Assembly: GCF_900199725.1 (NCBI RefSeq)
Contig: NZ_LT904902.1
Span: 120,084 to 184,083, forward strand
DNA: 64,000 nucleotides
Reading direction: 5' to 3'
Source: Cytobacillus massiliigabonensis
GTDB lineage: Bacteria; Bacillota; Bacilli; Bacillales; Cytobacillaceae
Below are positions 1-9,082 of the stretch, piece after piece (the first letter of the stretch is position 1; every line of letters begins with the position of its first letter). The notes beneath the pieces were generated by a model, which had not been told where the DNA came from, did no database searches, and was given only the letters and a program-made list of their open reading frames with translations. Position numbers and translations under genes: made by a program.

Positions 1-46
1 TTAATATATCAAGGTGGATGGATGAGATTTTTTCAATAAACCCCAT
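1..46 (-). CDS. cheC: CheC, chemotaxis CheY-P phosphatase (first codons only)
   Basis: Only the first 15 codons are present; the gene runs off the window edge. The minus strand shows an AAGGA Shine-Dalgarno ending in the cheW stop, 7 nt before an ATG at 46. The peptide begins MGFIEKISSIHLDIL, which fits the N-terminus of CheC (a helix leading into the LDxLKEIGNIGAGNA region of the family). In B. subtilis cheC directly follows cheW and encodes a CheY-P phosphatase that also interacts with CheD. The identification rests on this short similarity plus position, so it is probable but not certain. Confidence 0.75.
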   Translation of the reverse strand, partial: MGFIEKISSIHLDIL

Positions 47-50
47 TTGG

Positions 51-518
51 TTATCCTTCGTTTCTAGAGGAGCTAAATGATTCAGTATCCAATATCATTT
101 CCAAATCAATAAGAATCAGCAATCTCTTACCAATTTTCGCAACACCATTAATATATTCAACTTCTTTTACCCCAACCACTTCGGGCGGTGGCTCAATCGA
201 AGCAACAGGAATATCGATAACATCGTTAGCCAAATCTACAATAAATCCAACCTCTAAATCATTAACAGATACAATAATTACACGAGTACTATCAGTAAAA
301 TTCTCTTCTTCAATTCCAAATCTGCTTCGAAGATCGATGATTGGAGTAATCACCCCACGAAGATTAATAACACCTTTAATAAATTTCTCCGTACGTGGAA
401 CCCTAGTTATATGTTCAACCTTTTCAATTCCTTGAACATGATTAACTGGAATCGCATATTCCTTATCTTTTAATTGGAAAACGATTAATTTTATATCAGC
501 CGCTAAAGTATCAGCCAT
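51..518 (-). CDS. cheW: CheW, receptor-kinase coupling protein
   Basis: A 155-residue cytoplasmic adaptor consisting of one CheW-like SH3 domain, which links methyl-accepting receptors to the CheA P5 domain. The family core is visible: KDKEYAIPVNHVQGIE near the start, TRVPRTEKFIKGVINLRG in the middle and IIDLRSRFG after it. The length is normal. The start is the ATG at 518, preceded by a GGGGTG Shine-Dalgarno. It lies 68 bp behind cheA and 4 nt before cheC, as in the B. subtilis fla/che operon. Nothing unusual is seen. Confidence 0.97.
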   Translation of the reverse strand: MADTLAADIKLIVFQLKDKEYAIPVNHVQGIEKVEHITRVPRTEKFIKGVINLRGVITPIIDLRSRFGIEEENFTDSTRVIIVSVNDLEVGFIVDLANDVIDIPVASIEPPPEVVGVKEVEYINGVAKIGKRLLILIDLEMILDTESFSSSRNEG

Positions 519-586
519 TCGTATTCACCCCATAACTAGACTGTCAAAAAACTCTCTGCAAATCACCTGAAAAATCAGCATTAAGG

Positions 587-2638
587 TTATTTAATTAATG
601 CATTGCAATCAACAATCAAGGCAACTTGACCATTCCCTAGAATCGTAGCACCTGAAATGGCAAATACATTTGTTAAATAATTTCCTAAAGATTTTAAAAC
701 AACTTCCTGCTGTCCAATAAACGAATCAACAACTAGACCAGCCATTTTATCACCTTTTCGAACAATTACAACTGAGTAAAACTCATCATCTTCTGTAACA
801 ACAGGTACTTCAAAAATATCTTTTAAGAACAGAAGCGGTACGACCTTCCCTCTAAAATCAATTACTCTCTGATTATGTGCATTTAGTATCTCTGCTTTAT
901 TCACAATCGCTGTTTCTATAATGGACGATAGCGGAATAGCAAACTTTTCATTTTGAATTTCTGTTAACATGACTGAAATTATTGATAGAGTCAGTGGCAG
1001 CTGGATTGAGAATATTGACCCTTGCCCAAGACGCGATTCAATTGAAATTGTTCCGCCTAAAGATTCAATCGTACTTTTCACAACATCTAATCCCACACCA
1101 CGGCCAGAAACATCTGATATTTTTTCAGCAGTGGAAAATCCTGATGCTAAAATCAATTCATAAACTTGATTATCTGTCATAGTTGCTGCAGCTTGTTCAG
1201 TTACAATCCCTTTACTTAACGCTTTAGCTAGAACTTTATCTCTGCTAATCCCTGCTCCATCATCCTCGATCTCTATAAATACATGATTTCCGCTGTGGTA
1301 AGCTTTAAGTACAACAGTTCCTTCTTCAGGTTTCCCATTTGTTTTTCTCACCTCAGGCGTTTCCACACCATGGTCAAGAGCATTTCTAATTAAATGCACA
1401 AGCGGATCACCAATTTCATCAATAACTGTACGGTCCAGCTCAGTTTCTGCACCGATGATTTCTAGATTGATTTTCTTATTTAAATCCCGTGCCAATTGTC
1501 GAACCATCCGAGGGAAGCGATTAAAGACCGTTTCAACTGGAACCATGCGCATATTAAGGATAATATTCTGTAAATCACCCGTTACTCTTGACATACGTTC
1601 AACCGTTTCATGCAATTCTTGATTATTTAAATCTCTTGAAATTTGTTCTAATCGACCTCTATCAATGACCAATTCTTCGAACAAATTCATTAAAATATCC
1701 AGTCTTTCAATATTTACTCGAATGGTTTTACTGCTTGCATGTTTAGAAGATGAAGCTGTCTTCTTATCCTCTTGCTTATTTGCTGTATCTACGCTTTTAA
1801 CCATTTCATTTGCCGGTATTTCATTATCCGTCGATTTAACAGATTCCACTTCTTCCTCATAATGGCGAAGATCATCTAAAGAGATTGAAAATACATCTGC
1901 TTTTTCAACCTCAGAAACCTTCATTAATTTCTTTTGTATATCGTCCTTCATTTCCTTCGAAACGATTGTTACCGTAAATTCATGATCAAACTGTTCTTCT
2001 TCAAGCTGATCAACGGAAGGATTGGATTTAATAACTTCACCAATCTTTTCTAAGATTTCAAAAATCATAAATACTCTTGCTGCTTTTAATAAGCAATCTT
2101 CTCTTAAAGCAACAGTAATTTCAAATGTATCAAATCCTTGTTCCTTTGACTGCTGAAGTACAGTGTATTCAAACTCATCATATTGGCTTTTTGCCGCATG
2201 TACAGGTTCTGCCACTGATACAGCAATTTCTAATTCTGCCTCAGCTTGTACAGGACTTTCTCCTTTTTCAATAAGCAATAATTTCCCTACAACATCAGAA
2301 ACATCTCTTTTTCCATCTCCACCATCTGCAATTGATTGCACCATTGCTTCAAGGTCATCCACTGCCAGAAAAACAACATCCAGTATTTCAGGATTGAATT
2401 TGATCTTATGATTGCGAATAGCATCAAGGACATTCTCCATTTGATGGGTAAGTTTTGCTAAATCCTCATATCCCATTGTTGCGGACATCCCTTTTAATGT
2501 ATGGGCAGAACGGAAAATTTCATTTACAATCGTAATATCCTCAGGATTTTTTTCCAATTCAAGAAGCTGTTCATTACATGCCTGCAAATGTTCTTTACTT
2601 TCTTCGATAAATACTTCTAAATATTGATTCATATCCAT
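587..2638 (-). CDS. cheA: CheA, chemotaxis sensor histidine kinase
   Basis: A 683-residue cytoplasmic kinase that phosphorylates CheY and CheB in response to receptor signals. Domains in order: HPt with the phosphorylated His at about residue 46 (SAHTLKGM); P2 CheY/CheB-binding region (about 165-270); P3 dimerisation helices; P4 HATPase with the N-box LIRNALDHG and G-boxes EDDGAGI and GRGVGLDVV; and a C-terminal CheW-like P5 domain. A longer frame opens with a GTG at 2647, but the ATG at 2638 sits 8 nt behind an AAGGGGTG Shine-Dalgarno and gives the MDMNQYL start of Bacillus CheA, so it is preferred. It lies between cheB and cheW. Confidence 0.97.
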   Translation of the reverse strand: MDMNQYLEVFIEESKEHLQACNEQLLELEKNPEDITIVNEIFRSAHTLKGMSATMGYEDLAKLTHQMENVLDAIRNHKIKFNPEILDVVFLAVDDLEAMVQSIADGGDGKRDVSDVVGKLLLIEKGESPVQAEAELEIAVSVAEPVHAAKSQYDEFEYTVLQQSKEQGFDTFEITVALREDCLLKAARVFMIFEILEKIGEVIKSNPSVDQLEEEQFDHEFTVTIVSKEMKDDIQKKLMKVSEVEKADVFSISLDDLRHYEEEVESVKSTDNEIPANEMVKSVDTANKQEDKKTASSSKHASSKTIRVNIERLDILMNLFEELVIDRGRLEQISRDLNNQELHETVERMSRVTGDLQNIILNMRMVPVETVFNRFPRMVRQLARDLNKKINLEIIGAETELDRTVIDEIGDPLVHLIRNALDHGVETPEVRKTNGKPEEGTVVLKAYHSGNHVFIEIEDDGAGISRDKVLAKALSKGIVTEQAAATMTDNQVYELILASGFSTAEKISDVSGRGVGLDVVKSTIESLGGTISIESRLGQGSIFSIQLPLTLSIISVMLTEIQNEKFAIPLSSIIETAIVNKAEILNAHNQRVIDFRGKVVPLLFLKDIFEVPVVTEDDEFYSVVIVRKGDKMAGLVVDSFIGQQEVVLKSLGNYLTNVFAISGATILGNGQVALIVDCNALIK

Positions 2639-2659
2639 GTGGCCCACACCCCTTAAGCA

Positions 2660-3757
2660 TTAAACATATTTCAAAATAGTTTGTGCTATATTCTCTACGT
2701 CTTGAATTTCGTCAATTAAATTAGTGGCTATTGCAGCTTTTGGCATCCCAAAAACGATCGAGGAAGCCTCAGACTCAGCAATTGCTTTCACTGAACCATT
2801 TTCCTTTAAAGCGACTAACCCTTTTGAGCCATCTGTTCCCATGCCAGTCATGATCACTGCAACCTTCATATATTGATTAATCTCGCTTATGGATTCAAAC
2901 AATACATCAACGGCAGGTCTATGCCCATTTCTTGCTTCTGATTGATCTAGGCTTATGACCAAATTTGCCCCTACTTGTTTCGTTCTCATATGATAACCGC
3001 CTGGTGCTATATATGCAGTCCCCTTCTGTACAACATCCCCATCGTTTGCTTCCTTAACAGAAATCGCACATAACGAATCCAATCTCGTCGCTAAGGAATT
3101 TGTAAACCCGGCTGGCATGTGCTGGACAATAAGAACAGCAGAATCAAGACTGGCAGGTAATCTCGTTAAAACATTTTGAAGAGCCCTTGGACCGCCAGTA
3201 GAAGTGCCTATACATATTATTTTCTGCAAAGAGCCTAGCCCTTTTACTACAGGTTTATTTACATGAGGCTCTTCCTTTGGTTCTATTTTACTATAACTTT
3301 CAGCCTTAGTAGTAGATAAATATTTGTCTGATGATATTTTTATCAGTTGCTTATGATTTACTTTACTTGCTGACAGTACCTTTCGAACTAGTTCTTCCTT
3401 AATTTTATGTAAATCAAGGGATATAGCACCTGAAGGCTTGGCAATAAAATCAATCGCACCCGATTGAATTGCCGCTATCGTATTTTCCGCTCCCTCTTTC
3501 GTTGTACTTGATAGCATGATGACCGGAACAGGACATTCTTTCATAATTATTTTTAATGCCTCAATCCCATTTAAAACAGGCATTTCCACATCCATTGTGA
3601 TAACATCTGGTTTTAATTCTTTTAGCTTTTCAATGCCATCTTTCCCATTTCTTGCTGACCCAACTACTTGAATTCGCGGATCCTCAGATAAAAAGTCAGA
3701 GATTAGTTTTCTCATAAAGGCTGAATCATCTACTACTAGCACATTAATCTTAGACAT
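2660..3757 (-). CDS. cheB: CheB, receptor methylesterase/deamidase response regulator
   Basis: A 365-residue two-domain protein. The N-terminal receiver has the acidic pair DD at 10-11 and the phospho-acceptor Asp56 (TMDVEMP). After a Lys/Glu-rich linker (about 140-170) comes the methylesterase domain with the catalytic triad in its usual contexts: Ser in GTSTGGPRAL, His in QHMPAGFT and Asp in MTGMGTDGSKG. It removes methyl groups from chemoreceptors during adaptation. The length is typical. The gene follows flhG by 9 bp and precedes cheA, as in B. subtilis, and the start ATG at 3757 matches family N-termini (MSKINVLVVDDSAFMR). Confidence 0.97.
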   Translation of the reverse strand: MSKINVLVVDDSAFMRKLISDFLSEDPRIQVVGSARNGKDGIEKLKELKPDVITMDVEMPVLNGIEALKIIMKECPVPVIMLSSTTKEGAENTIAAIQSGAIDFIAKPSGAISLDLHKIKEELVRKVLSASKVNHKQLIKISSDKYLSTTKAESYSKIEPKEEPHVNKPVVKGLGSLQKIICIGTSTGGPRALQNVLTRLPASLDSAVLIVQHMPAGFTNSLATRLDSLCAISVKEANDGDVVQKGTAYIAPGGYHMRTKQVGANLVISLDQSEARNGHRPAVDVLFESISEINQYMKVAVIMTGMGTDGSKGLVALKENGSVKAIAESEASSIVFGMPKAAIATNLIDEIQDVENIAQTILKYV

Positions 3758-3766
3758 GCTAATCCC

Positions 3767-4636
3767 CTACCTTTCAAAGAGAAATTGCTTTAGTTTTGAT
3801 ACAAAATGAAGTGAATTTTTTGAAATCGGCTCCTGTGAAAATTGTCTTCGAATATATTTATCCGATATTCCCTTTAAAGCTTTTGAAGCTTGCGCCTTTT
3901 CATTGTAAAGAATAAATGGGATTTGCTGTCTTACCGCTTGCTGAATAACATGGTCATCTGGTACTGAGCCAAGACAAATAATCTCTCGATCAAGAAAACT
4001 TTTTACTACCTTTGAAAGACGGGAAAATGTCTGCAACCCTTCCTTGTCAGACTGCGCCCGATTTATGACTACATAGAAAGGAATAGCAGAATCCATTAAA
4101 TGTATATGTTTCATCATAGCATAAGCATCTGTCATTGCTGTTGGTTCCGGAGTTGTAATTACAACGATTTCTTGAACAGACAGAATAAATTTCAAAGTCC
4201 CATCCGTAATCCCGGCACCCATGTCAAAAATGACATAGTCATATTCTTTGAAAATGACGGTTAGTTCTTTAACAAATTTATCAACTAATCCAGCATCAAG
4301 TCCGACTAAATGAGAAAGCCCAGATCCGCCTGCAATATATTTAAGCCCCTTAGGACCATCCATAACTGCATCTTTCAAGGAGATAGAGCCTTCTAAAAAA
4401 TCAACAATGGAAATTTCAGATGTATTCCCCATTAATATGTCAAGATTCCCCATTCCCATATCCATATCAAACAATAATACTTTATTCCCTTTTAAGGCTA
4501 GTGAAATGGAAAAACTTAATGAAAGATTGGATTTCCCAACTCCACCCTTACCACTAACAACAGCGATTGTTTTTGGAGCTGAATTCTCTTCTGCCAACTT
4601 AAGTTTTATTCTTAATTCTTCAGCTTGATCTTTCAT
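3767..4636 (-). CDS. flhG: FlhG (YlxH), MinD-like ATPase controlling flagellar number/placement
   Basis: A MinD/ParA-type P-loop ATPase of about 289 residues with a deviant Walker A (SGKGGVGKSN) followed by the DMDMGMGNLD motif. It acts with FlhF to control flagellar position and number; in B. subtilis it binds FliM/FliY. The open frame extends upstream to a TTG at 4666 that overlaps flhF but has no Shine-Dalgarno. The ATG at 4636, one base after the flhF stop, is preferred, although its own ribosome site (GGGG about 10 nt upstream) is modest. The C-terminal amphipathic membrane-targeting region is plausible but not verified. Confidence 0.93.
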   Translation of the reverse strand: MKDQAEELRIKLKLAEENSAPKTIAVVSGKGGVGKSNLSLSFSISLALKGNKVLLFDMDMGMGNLDILMGNTSEISIVDFLEGSISLKDAVMDGPKGLKYIAGGSGLSHLVGLDAGLVDKFVKELTVIFKEYDYVIFDMGAGITDGTLKFILSVQEIVVITTPEPTAMTDAYAMMKHIHLMDSAIPFYVVINRAQSDKEGLQTFSRLSKVVKSFLDREIICLGSVPDDHVIQQAVRQQIPFILYNEKAQASKALKGISDKYIRRQFSQEPISKNSLHFVSKLKQFLFER

Positions 4637-4637
4637 C

Positions 4638-5801
4638 CTATTCGACCCCGATAATCGATTTCGCAATATTATTTGGACTTACAGCTATCATATCATCTGG
4701 AACATTTTGACCGTTTGTCATATATGCTACACCCTTGTTGTATTTATTAATCATGTTGTACATAGCTCCATAGGTTGATGTTTCATCTGCTTTTGTAAAA
4801 ATAAACTTATCAATTTCTATACTCGAAAATTGGGTAAATATATCTTCCATATCTCTTTGCTTTGACGTTAACGAAAGAACCAAATATGTTTCAATGTCAT
4901 GATCAAAATCAATCACCTGTTTTAAATCTTCCACATATTGCTTGTTTCTGAAATTCCTGCCTGCTGTATCTATAAGTACAAGATCAAAATCATTAAAGGT
5001 TTGTACCGCCTTTTTAAAATCATCAATTGTATAACAAACCTCTAATGGGACATTTAATATTTTTGCATATGTTTTAAGCTGATCAATCGCTGCAATTCTA
5101 TATGTGTCAGTCGTAATAAAAGCAACTTTTTTCTTATGTGTGATGACGCATTCAGCCGCAATCTTCGCAAGTGTTGTTGTTTTTCCAACACCAGTAGGTC
5201 CAACAACATTGATGTATTTCTTAAAAAAAGAAATCCCGCCAAATGGAATAGTCGAAATACGTTTAATCATTTCTTTTCCCAGCCAAGAATATACTTGTTC
5301 GATTGATGCATTTGTACCTTCTACATACCATTTCTCAAGCAATGAACTTAGAATTGATTCCTGAATGGATGGATCAATTTCTTGTTCCTTTAACAGCTTG
5401 TCTACCAGTTGAAGGGGAACTGGATAAGATGGTGCAGCATTAAATGAACCCGCGGGAAGACTCTTTAATAATGTTTTCAGCTCATTTAATTCTTTGACTA
5501 TTTCTCCAGAGGGTTTTTGTTCTGCAGAACCAATATTCTGCAGAACCTGCTTCCGTGTTTCGTTATTTTGCTCTATTTTAGGAGGATTCATTTGTTTTTG
5601 CTTTACCATTGGCGTTTGCTGATATTTTGGTTTCGGATCTACCGCTGCAATTACCTCGATTGTACGCTTTTTAAATAAACCAAAAATTCCTCCTGTGTGA
5701 GCAATTTTCGAATTTAATATAACTGCGTCATTTCCTAGTTCAGATCGGATTTGCTTCATCGCTTCTGACATATTAGCAGCCACATATTTTTTTACTTTCA
5801 A
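4638..5801 (-). CDS. flhF: FlhF, SRP-type GTPase of flagellar assembly
   Basis: A 387-residue third member of the SRP GTPase family (with Ffh and FtsY, both also in this window). It recruits early flagellar components to the assembly site. There is a basic N-terminal B domain (MKVKKYVAANMSEAMKQIRS), a variable linker, then the N and G domains with Walker [17 protein letters not shown], the DTAGRN G3 motif and the TKADE G4 motif. The start is TTG at 5801, overlapping the flhA stop (TTGA arrangement), so translation is coupled to flhA. It is followed immediately by flhG, its usual partner. Confidence 0.96.
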   Translation of the reverse strand: MKVKKYVAANMSEAMKQIRSELGNDAVILNSKIAHTGGIFGLFKKRTIEVIAAVDPKPKYQQTPMVKQKQMNPPKIEQNNETRKQVLQNIGSAEQKPSGEIVKELNELKTLLKSLPAGSFNAAPSYPVPLQLVDKLLKEQEIDPSIQESILSSLLEKWYVEGTNASIEQVYSWLGKEMIKRISTIPFGGISFFKKYINVVGPTGVGKTTTLAKIAAECVITHKKKVAFITTDTYRIAAIDQLKTYAKILNVPLEVCYTIDDFKKAVQTFNDFDLVLIDTAGRNFRNKQYVEDLKQVIDFDHDIETYLVLSLTSKQRDMEDIFTQFSSIEIDKFIFTKADETSTYGAMYNMINKYNKGVAYMTNGQNVPDDMIAVSPNNIAKSIIGVE

Positions 5802-7834
5802 TCTACATTCACCACCCCAACACTTTGTACCTCTACGTTTGCCTCAAGCTCGTTATAAGATAAAATTGGTATTTGCGGAAAATAACGCTCTGTTAATTGT
5901 CTTACATACATTCTGACAGCAGGCGAACATAAGACAATTGGTGTTTGTTCGATGAGTGATAATTGTTCCACTTGTGATGCGATTGATTCAAGTATTCCCT
6001 GTGATACGGTCGGATCAATGGATAAATAATTACCATGCTCAGTCTGCTGAATTCCGTCTGCAATTAGCTTCTCCACTTTTCCTGAAAGTGTTACTACTTT
6101 TAACGAATCACCTGCATGGGAGAATTGATTCGTTATTTGCCTCGCCAATGCTTGACGAACATACTCCGTAAGCACATCGGTATCACTTGTCACTTTTCCA
6201 AAATCAGCTAGTGTTTCAAAAATAATCGGCAGATTTCGAACAGAAACATTTTCTTTTAACAGCTTTGCAAGCACCTTTTGGACCTCTCCAACAGATAGAG
6301 GGTTTGGTGTGACCTCCTCTACTAAAATTGGATAGCTTTCATTTAAATGGTCTATCAGCTGTTTTGTTTCTTGTCGTCCAAGCAGCTCATGTGCATTTCC
6401 TTTGATAACCTCTGTAATATGAGTAGACACAACAGATGGCGGGTCAACTACCGTATAGCCAAAAATTTCGGCCTGTTCCTTCATATCTTCTGTTATCCAC
6501 TTTGCCGGGAGTCCAAATGACGGTTCCACCGTATCAATTCCCTCGATAGAATCATCTTCAATACCAGGGCTCATTGCTAAGTAATGATCAAGCAATAGCT
6601 CTCCCCGAGCCATTTCATTCCCTTTAATTTTCAATCGATATTCGTTCGGCTGGAGCTGAATATTATCCCTTATTCTAACAACCGGGATAACAAGTCCAAG
6701 CTCGATTGCAAGCTGTCTTCGAATCATAACAATTCGATCAAGAAGATCACCGCCCTGATTTGTATCGGCAAGCGGAATAAGCCCATAGCCGAATTCAAAT
6801 TCGATCGGGTCCACATTTAATAAACTAACAACACTTTCTGGACTTTTCATTTCTCCAGTTTCGATCTCTTCCTCTAATTCCTGCAGCTGTTCTTTATCAG
6901 GTTCTGGTGTTCGAGAAATCATATATCCGCCAAATACAAGCAGAGCTGCAATCGGAATCGTTAAATAATCACTGATTGGCGTAAACAATCCGAGTAAGAA
7001 GATTGTCCCTCCAGTAACATAAAGCATCTTTGGAAAAGCAAATAATTGAGCAGTAATATCTGAACCGAGATTTCCATCAGATGCTGCTCTTGTTACAACA
7101 ATACCAGTTGCAGTAGAGATCAGAAGTGCTGGGATTTGGCTGACAAGACCATCCCCTACAGTCATAAGCGAAAACTTTGTAGCTGCATCAGCAAATGACA
7201 ATCCAAGCTGCATCATCCCGATGACGATTCCGAAAATTAAATTGATGAGGACGATAATGATCCCTGCAATCGCGTCCCCTTTAACAAATTTACTCGCACC
7301 ATCCATCGAACCGTAGAAATCAGCTTCTCTACTTACTTTCTCACGGCGCTCACGTGCTTGCTGCTCTGATATCATACCAGCATTTAAATCAGCGTCAATA
7401 CTCATTTGCTTTCCTGGCATCGCATCAAGCGTGAATCTTGCAGCAACCTCTGAAACACGTTCTGCCCCTTTTGTAATTACGATAAACTGAATAATAATGA
7501 GAATTAAAAACACAACAAGTCCAACAATAATATTTCCCCCAACGACGAAGGTGCCAAATGTGTGAACGACTCCTCCAGCATCACCTGTTGAAAGAATTGA
7601 ACGTGTTGTAGAAACATTCAAGCCAAGTCTAAATAATGTCAATAATAGCAATAATGACGGAAAAATCGAAAATTCAAGCGGCTCTCGCATATTCATTGTC
7701 GTTAGTAAAACTAGAAGAGCCAAAGTAATATTAATTAGAATGAGTATACTTAGCAGCCAAGTTGGAAACGGGATAATTAACATGGCTACTATTAAGATTA
7801 CACTTACCAAAACCGATAAGTCTCTTGCTGACAT
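5798..7834 (-). CDS. flhA: FlhA, flagellar type III export gate protein
   Basis: A 678-residue integral membrane protein of the export gate. The N-terminal half has about eight hydrophobic helices and carries the conserved FHIPEP-type cytoplasmic loop (RFTLDAMPGKQMSIDADLNA). The C-terminal half is the cytoplasmic nonameric ring domain that docks chaperone-substrate complexes. The length is normal for the family. The start ATG at 7834 is preceded by GAGAGGAA. It is separated from flhB by 159 bp that hold a member of the repeat family found near khpA; this spacing is unusual for otherwise tightly packed export genes. Confidence 0.97.
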   Translation of the reverse strand: MSARDLSVLVSVILIVAMLIIPFPTWLLSILILINITLALLVLLTTMNMREPLEFSIFPSLLLLLTLFRLGLNVSTTRSILSTGDAGGVVHTFGTFVVGGNIIVGLVVFLILIIIQFIVITKGAERVSEVAARFTLDAMPGKQMSIDADLNAGMISEQQARERREKVSREADFYGSMDGASKFVKGDAIAGIIIVLINLIFGIVIGMMQLGLSFADAATKFSLMTVGDGLVSQIPALLISTATGIVVTRAASDGNLGSDITAQLFAFPKMLYVTGGTIFLLGLFTPISDYLTIPIAALLVFGGYMISRTPEPDKEQLQELEEEIETGEMKSPESVVSLLNVDPIEFEFGYGLIPLADTNQGGDLLDRIVMIRRQLAIELGLVIPVVRIRDNIQLQPNEYRLKIKGNEMARGELLLDHYLAMSPGIEDDSIEGIDTVEPSFGLPAKWITEDMKEQAEIFGYTVVDPPSVVSTHITEVIKGNAHELLGRQETKQLIDHLNESYPILVEEVTPNPLSVGEVQKVLAKLLKENVSVRNLPIIFETLADFGKVTSDTDVLTEYVRQALARQITNQFSHAGDSLKVVTLSGKVEKLIADGIQQTEHGNYLSIDPTVSQGILESIASQVEQLSLIEQTPIVLCSPAVRMYVRQLTERYFPQIPILSYNELEANVEVQSVGVVNVD

Positions 7835-7852
7835 ATATTTCCTCTCCTATTA

Positions 7853-7975
7853 GAAAAGCGTAAGTGCCCTGATCACCCCCGACAAGCACAAGACGAGCCT
7901 CACGGAAAGGTGTTCTTTACCTTTCTGGGAGGATTGGCTTGTGACCTCGAGGGGGTAGGCACTGGAGCTAGACAC
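7853..7975 (+). repeat. Diverged copy of the 126-bp structured repeat, between flhA and flhB
   Basis: Read on the plus strand, this segment shares the order of landmarks with the minus-strand reading of the tandem repeat at 44598-44849: GAAAAGCG, CCCCGACAAGCA, AAGACGAGC, an inner hairpin (GGAAAGGT / ACCTTTCT), GGCTTGTGACCTCGAGGGG and TAGGCACTGGAGCTAGACA. It can fold into a long imperfect hairpin (CCCC/GGGG, CACAAG/CTTGTG and the inner stem). It is therefore inserted in the opposite orientation to the surrounding transcription, inside the fla/che operon. No open frame lies in it. Confidence 0.8.
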
Positions 7976-7993
7976 TATTAAACTATAATATAC

Positions 7994-9079
7994 TTAAATC
8001 TTCTTCTTTGTTCTATATACATAGGCAAGAATTTCAGCAACTGCTTTGAAAAACTCTTCAGGAATCGAATCGCCAATTTCTGCCTGGCTATATAAAGCTC
8101 TCGCAAGAGGCCTATTTTCAACTGTAATAATATCTTTTTCTTTCGCAATTAGTTTAATTTTTTGGGCAACAAAATCTACCCCTTTTGCGACAACATATGG
8201 TGCATCCGATTTTGTTTCATCGTATTTTAAAGCAACTGCATAATGCGTTGGATTTGTAATGACAACATCCGCATTGGGAACTTCCTGCATCATCCGTCTC
8301 ATCGCCATTTCCCGCTGCCTTTGCTTTATTTTAGATTTAATGAGGGGATCCCCTTCAATATTTTTATACTCATCCTTTATATCCTGCTTTGACATTCTGA
8401 TATTCTTTTCAAAATCATACTTTTGATAAAGGTAATCTAATAGAGATAGAAATAATAACGCACCAGATGCAAATAATCCCATCTTTATTGTCAAGTTTCC
8501 TATCGTCTCCAATGCTGCGCCTACAGATTTTTGCGACAAAATTAAAATTTCATCAATACTGCTCCATAAAACTATAAAGGTAACAAAACCGACAAAGCCT
8601 ATTTTTAGCATGGATTTTAAAAGCTCAACAAGTGCTCTAAGTGCAAAAATACGTTTAAAGCCTTTGATTGGATCAAGCTTTTCAAGCTTCGGCTGAATAA
8701 CTTCCGTCGAGAATAAAATTCCAACTTGCATATAATTTGACGCTACACCTGCAATTAAAGCAACAAACATAATCGGTCCTAATAGGAAAACAAGTTCTTT
8801 CAAAATCGCAAGAAAAACCGACTGAACATTTGCTTCTGTTAACTCTGTAAGCATGATATCCTGAAAGCTATGCTTCATCACATACAAAACGATATCTTTC
8901 ATATAGGAGCCAGCAAATAAGAAAAAGAGAAAAACAGCAAGCAAACTTATCGCCGTATTTACATCTTGGCTTTTGGCAACTTGTCCTTTTTTACGAGAAT
9001 CCTGCCTCTTCTTTGGGGTTGCTTTTTCTGTTTTTTCGCCTGAAAAAAATTGCAAATCTAGTTTTAACAATAGTTTCAT
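7994..9079 (-). CDS. flhB: FlhB, export-gate substrate-specificity switch protein
   Basis: A 361-residue membrane protein with four hydrophobic helices and a cytoplasmic C-domain that autocleaves at NPTH, here seen as VITNPTHYAVALKYD. Cleavage between Asn and Pro allows the change from rod/hook to filament export. The N-terminus (LDLQFFSGEKTEKATPKKRQ) and the C-terminal YAYVYRTKKK tail are typical. The start ATG at 9079 follows a GGGAG site and lies 3 nt after fliR. A shorter paralogue of its C-terminal domain occurs at 37447-37725. Confidence 0.97.
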   Translation of the reverse strand: MKLLLKLDLQFFSGEKTEKATPKKRQDSRKKGQVAKSQDVNTAISLLAVFLFFLFAGSYMKDIVLYVMKHSFQDIMLTELTEANVQSVFLAILKELVFLLGPIMFVALIAGVASNYMQVGILFSTEVIQPKLEKLDPIKGFKRIFALRALVELLKSMLKIGFVGFVTFIVLWSSIDEILILSQKSVGAALETIGNLTIKMGLFASGALLFLSLLDYLYQKYDFEKNIRMSKQDIKDEYKNIEGDPLIKSKIKQRQREMAMRRMMQEVPNADVVITNPTHYAVALKYDETKSDAPYVVAKGVDFVAQKIKLIAKEKDIITVENRPLARALYSQAEIGDSIPEEFFKAVAEILAYVYRTKKKI

Positions 9080-9082
9080 CTG

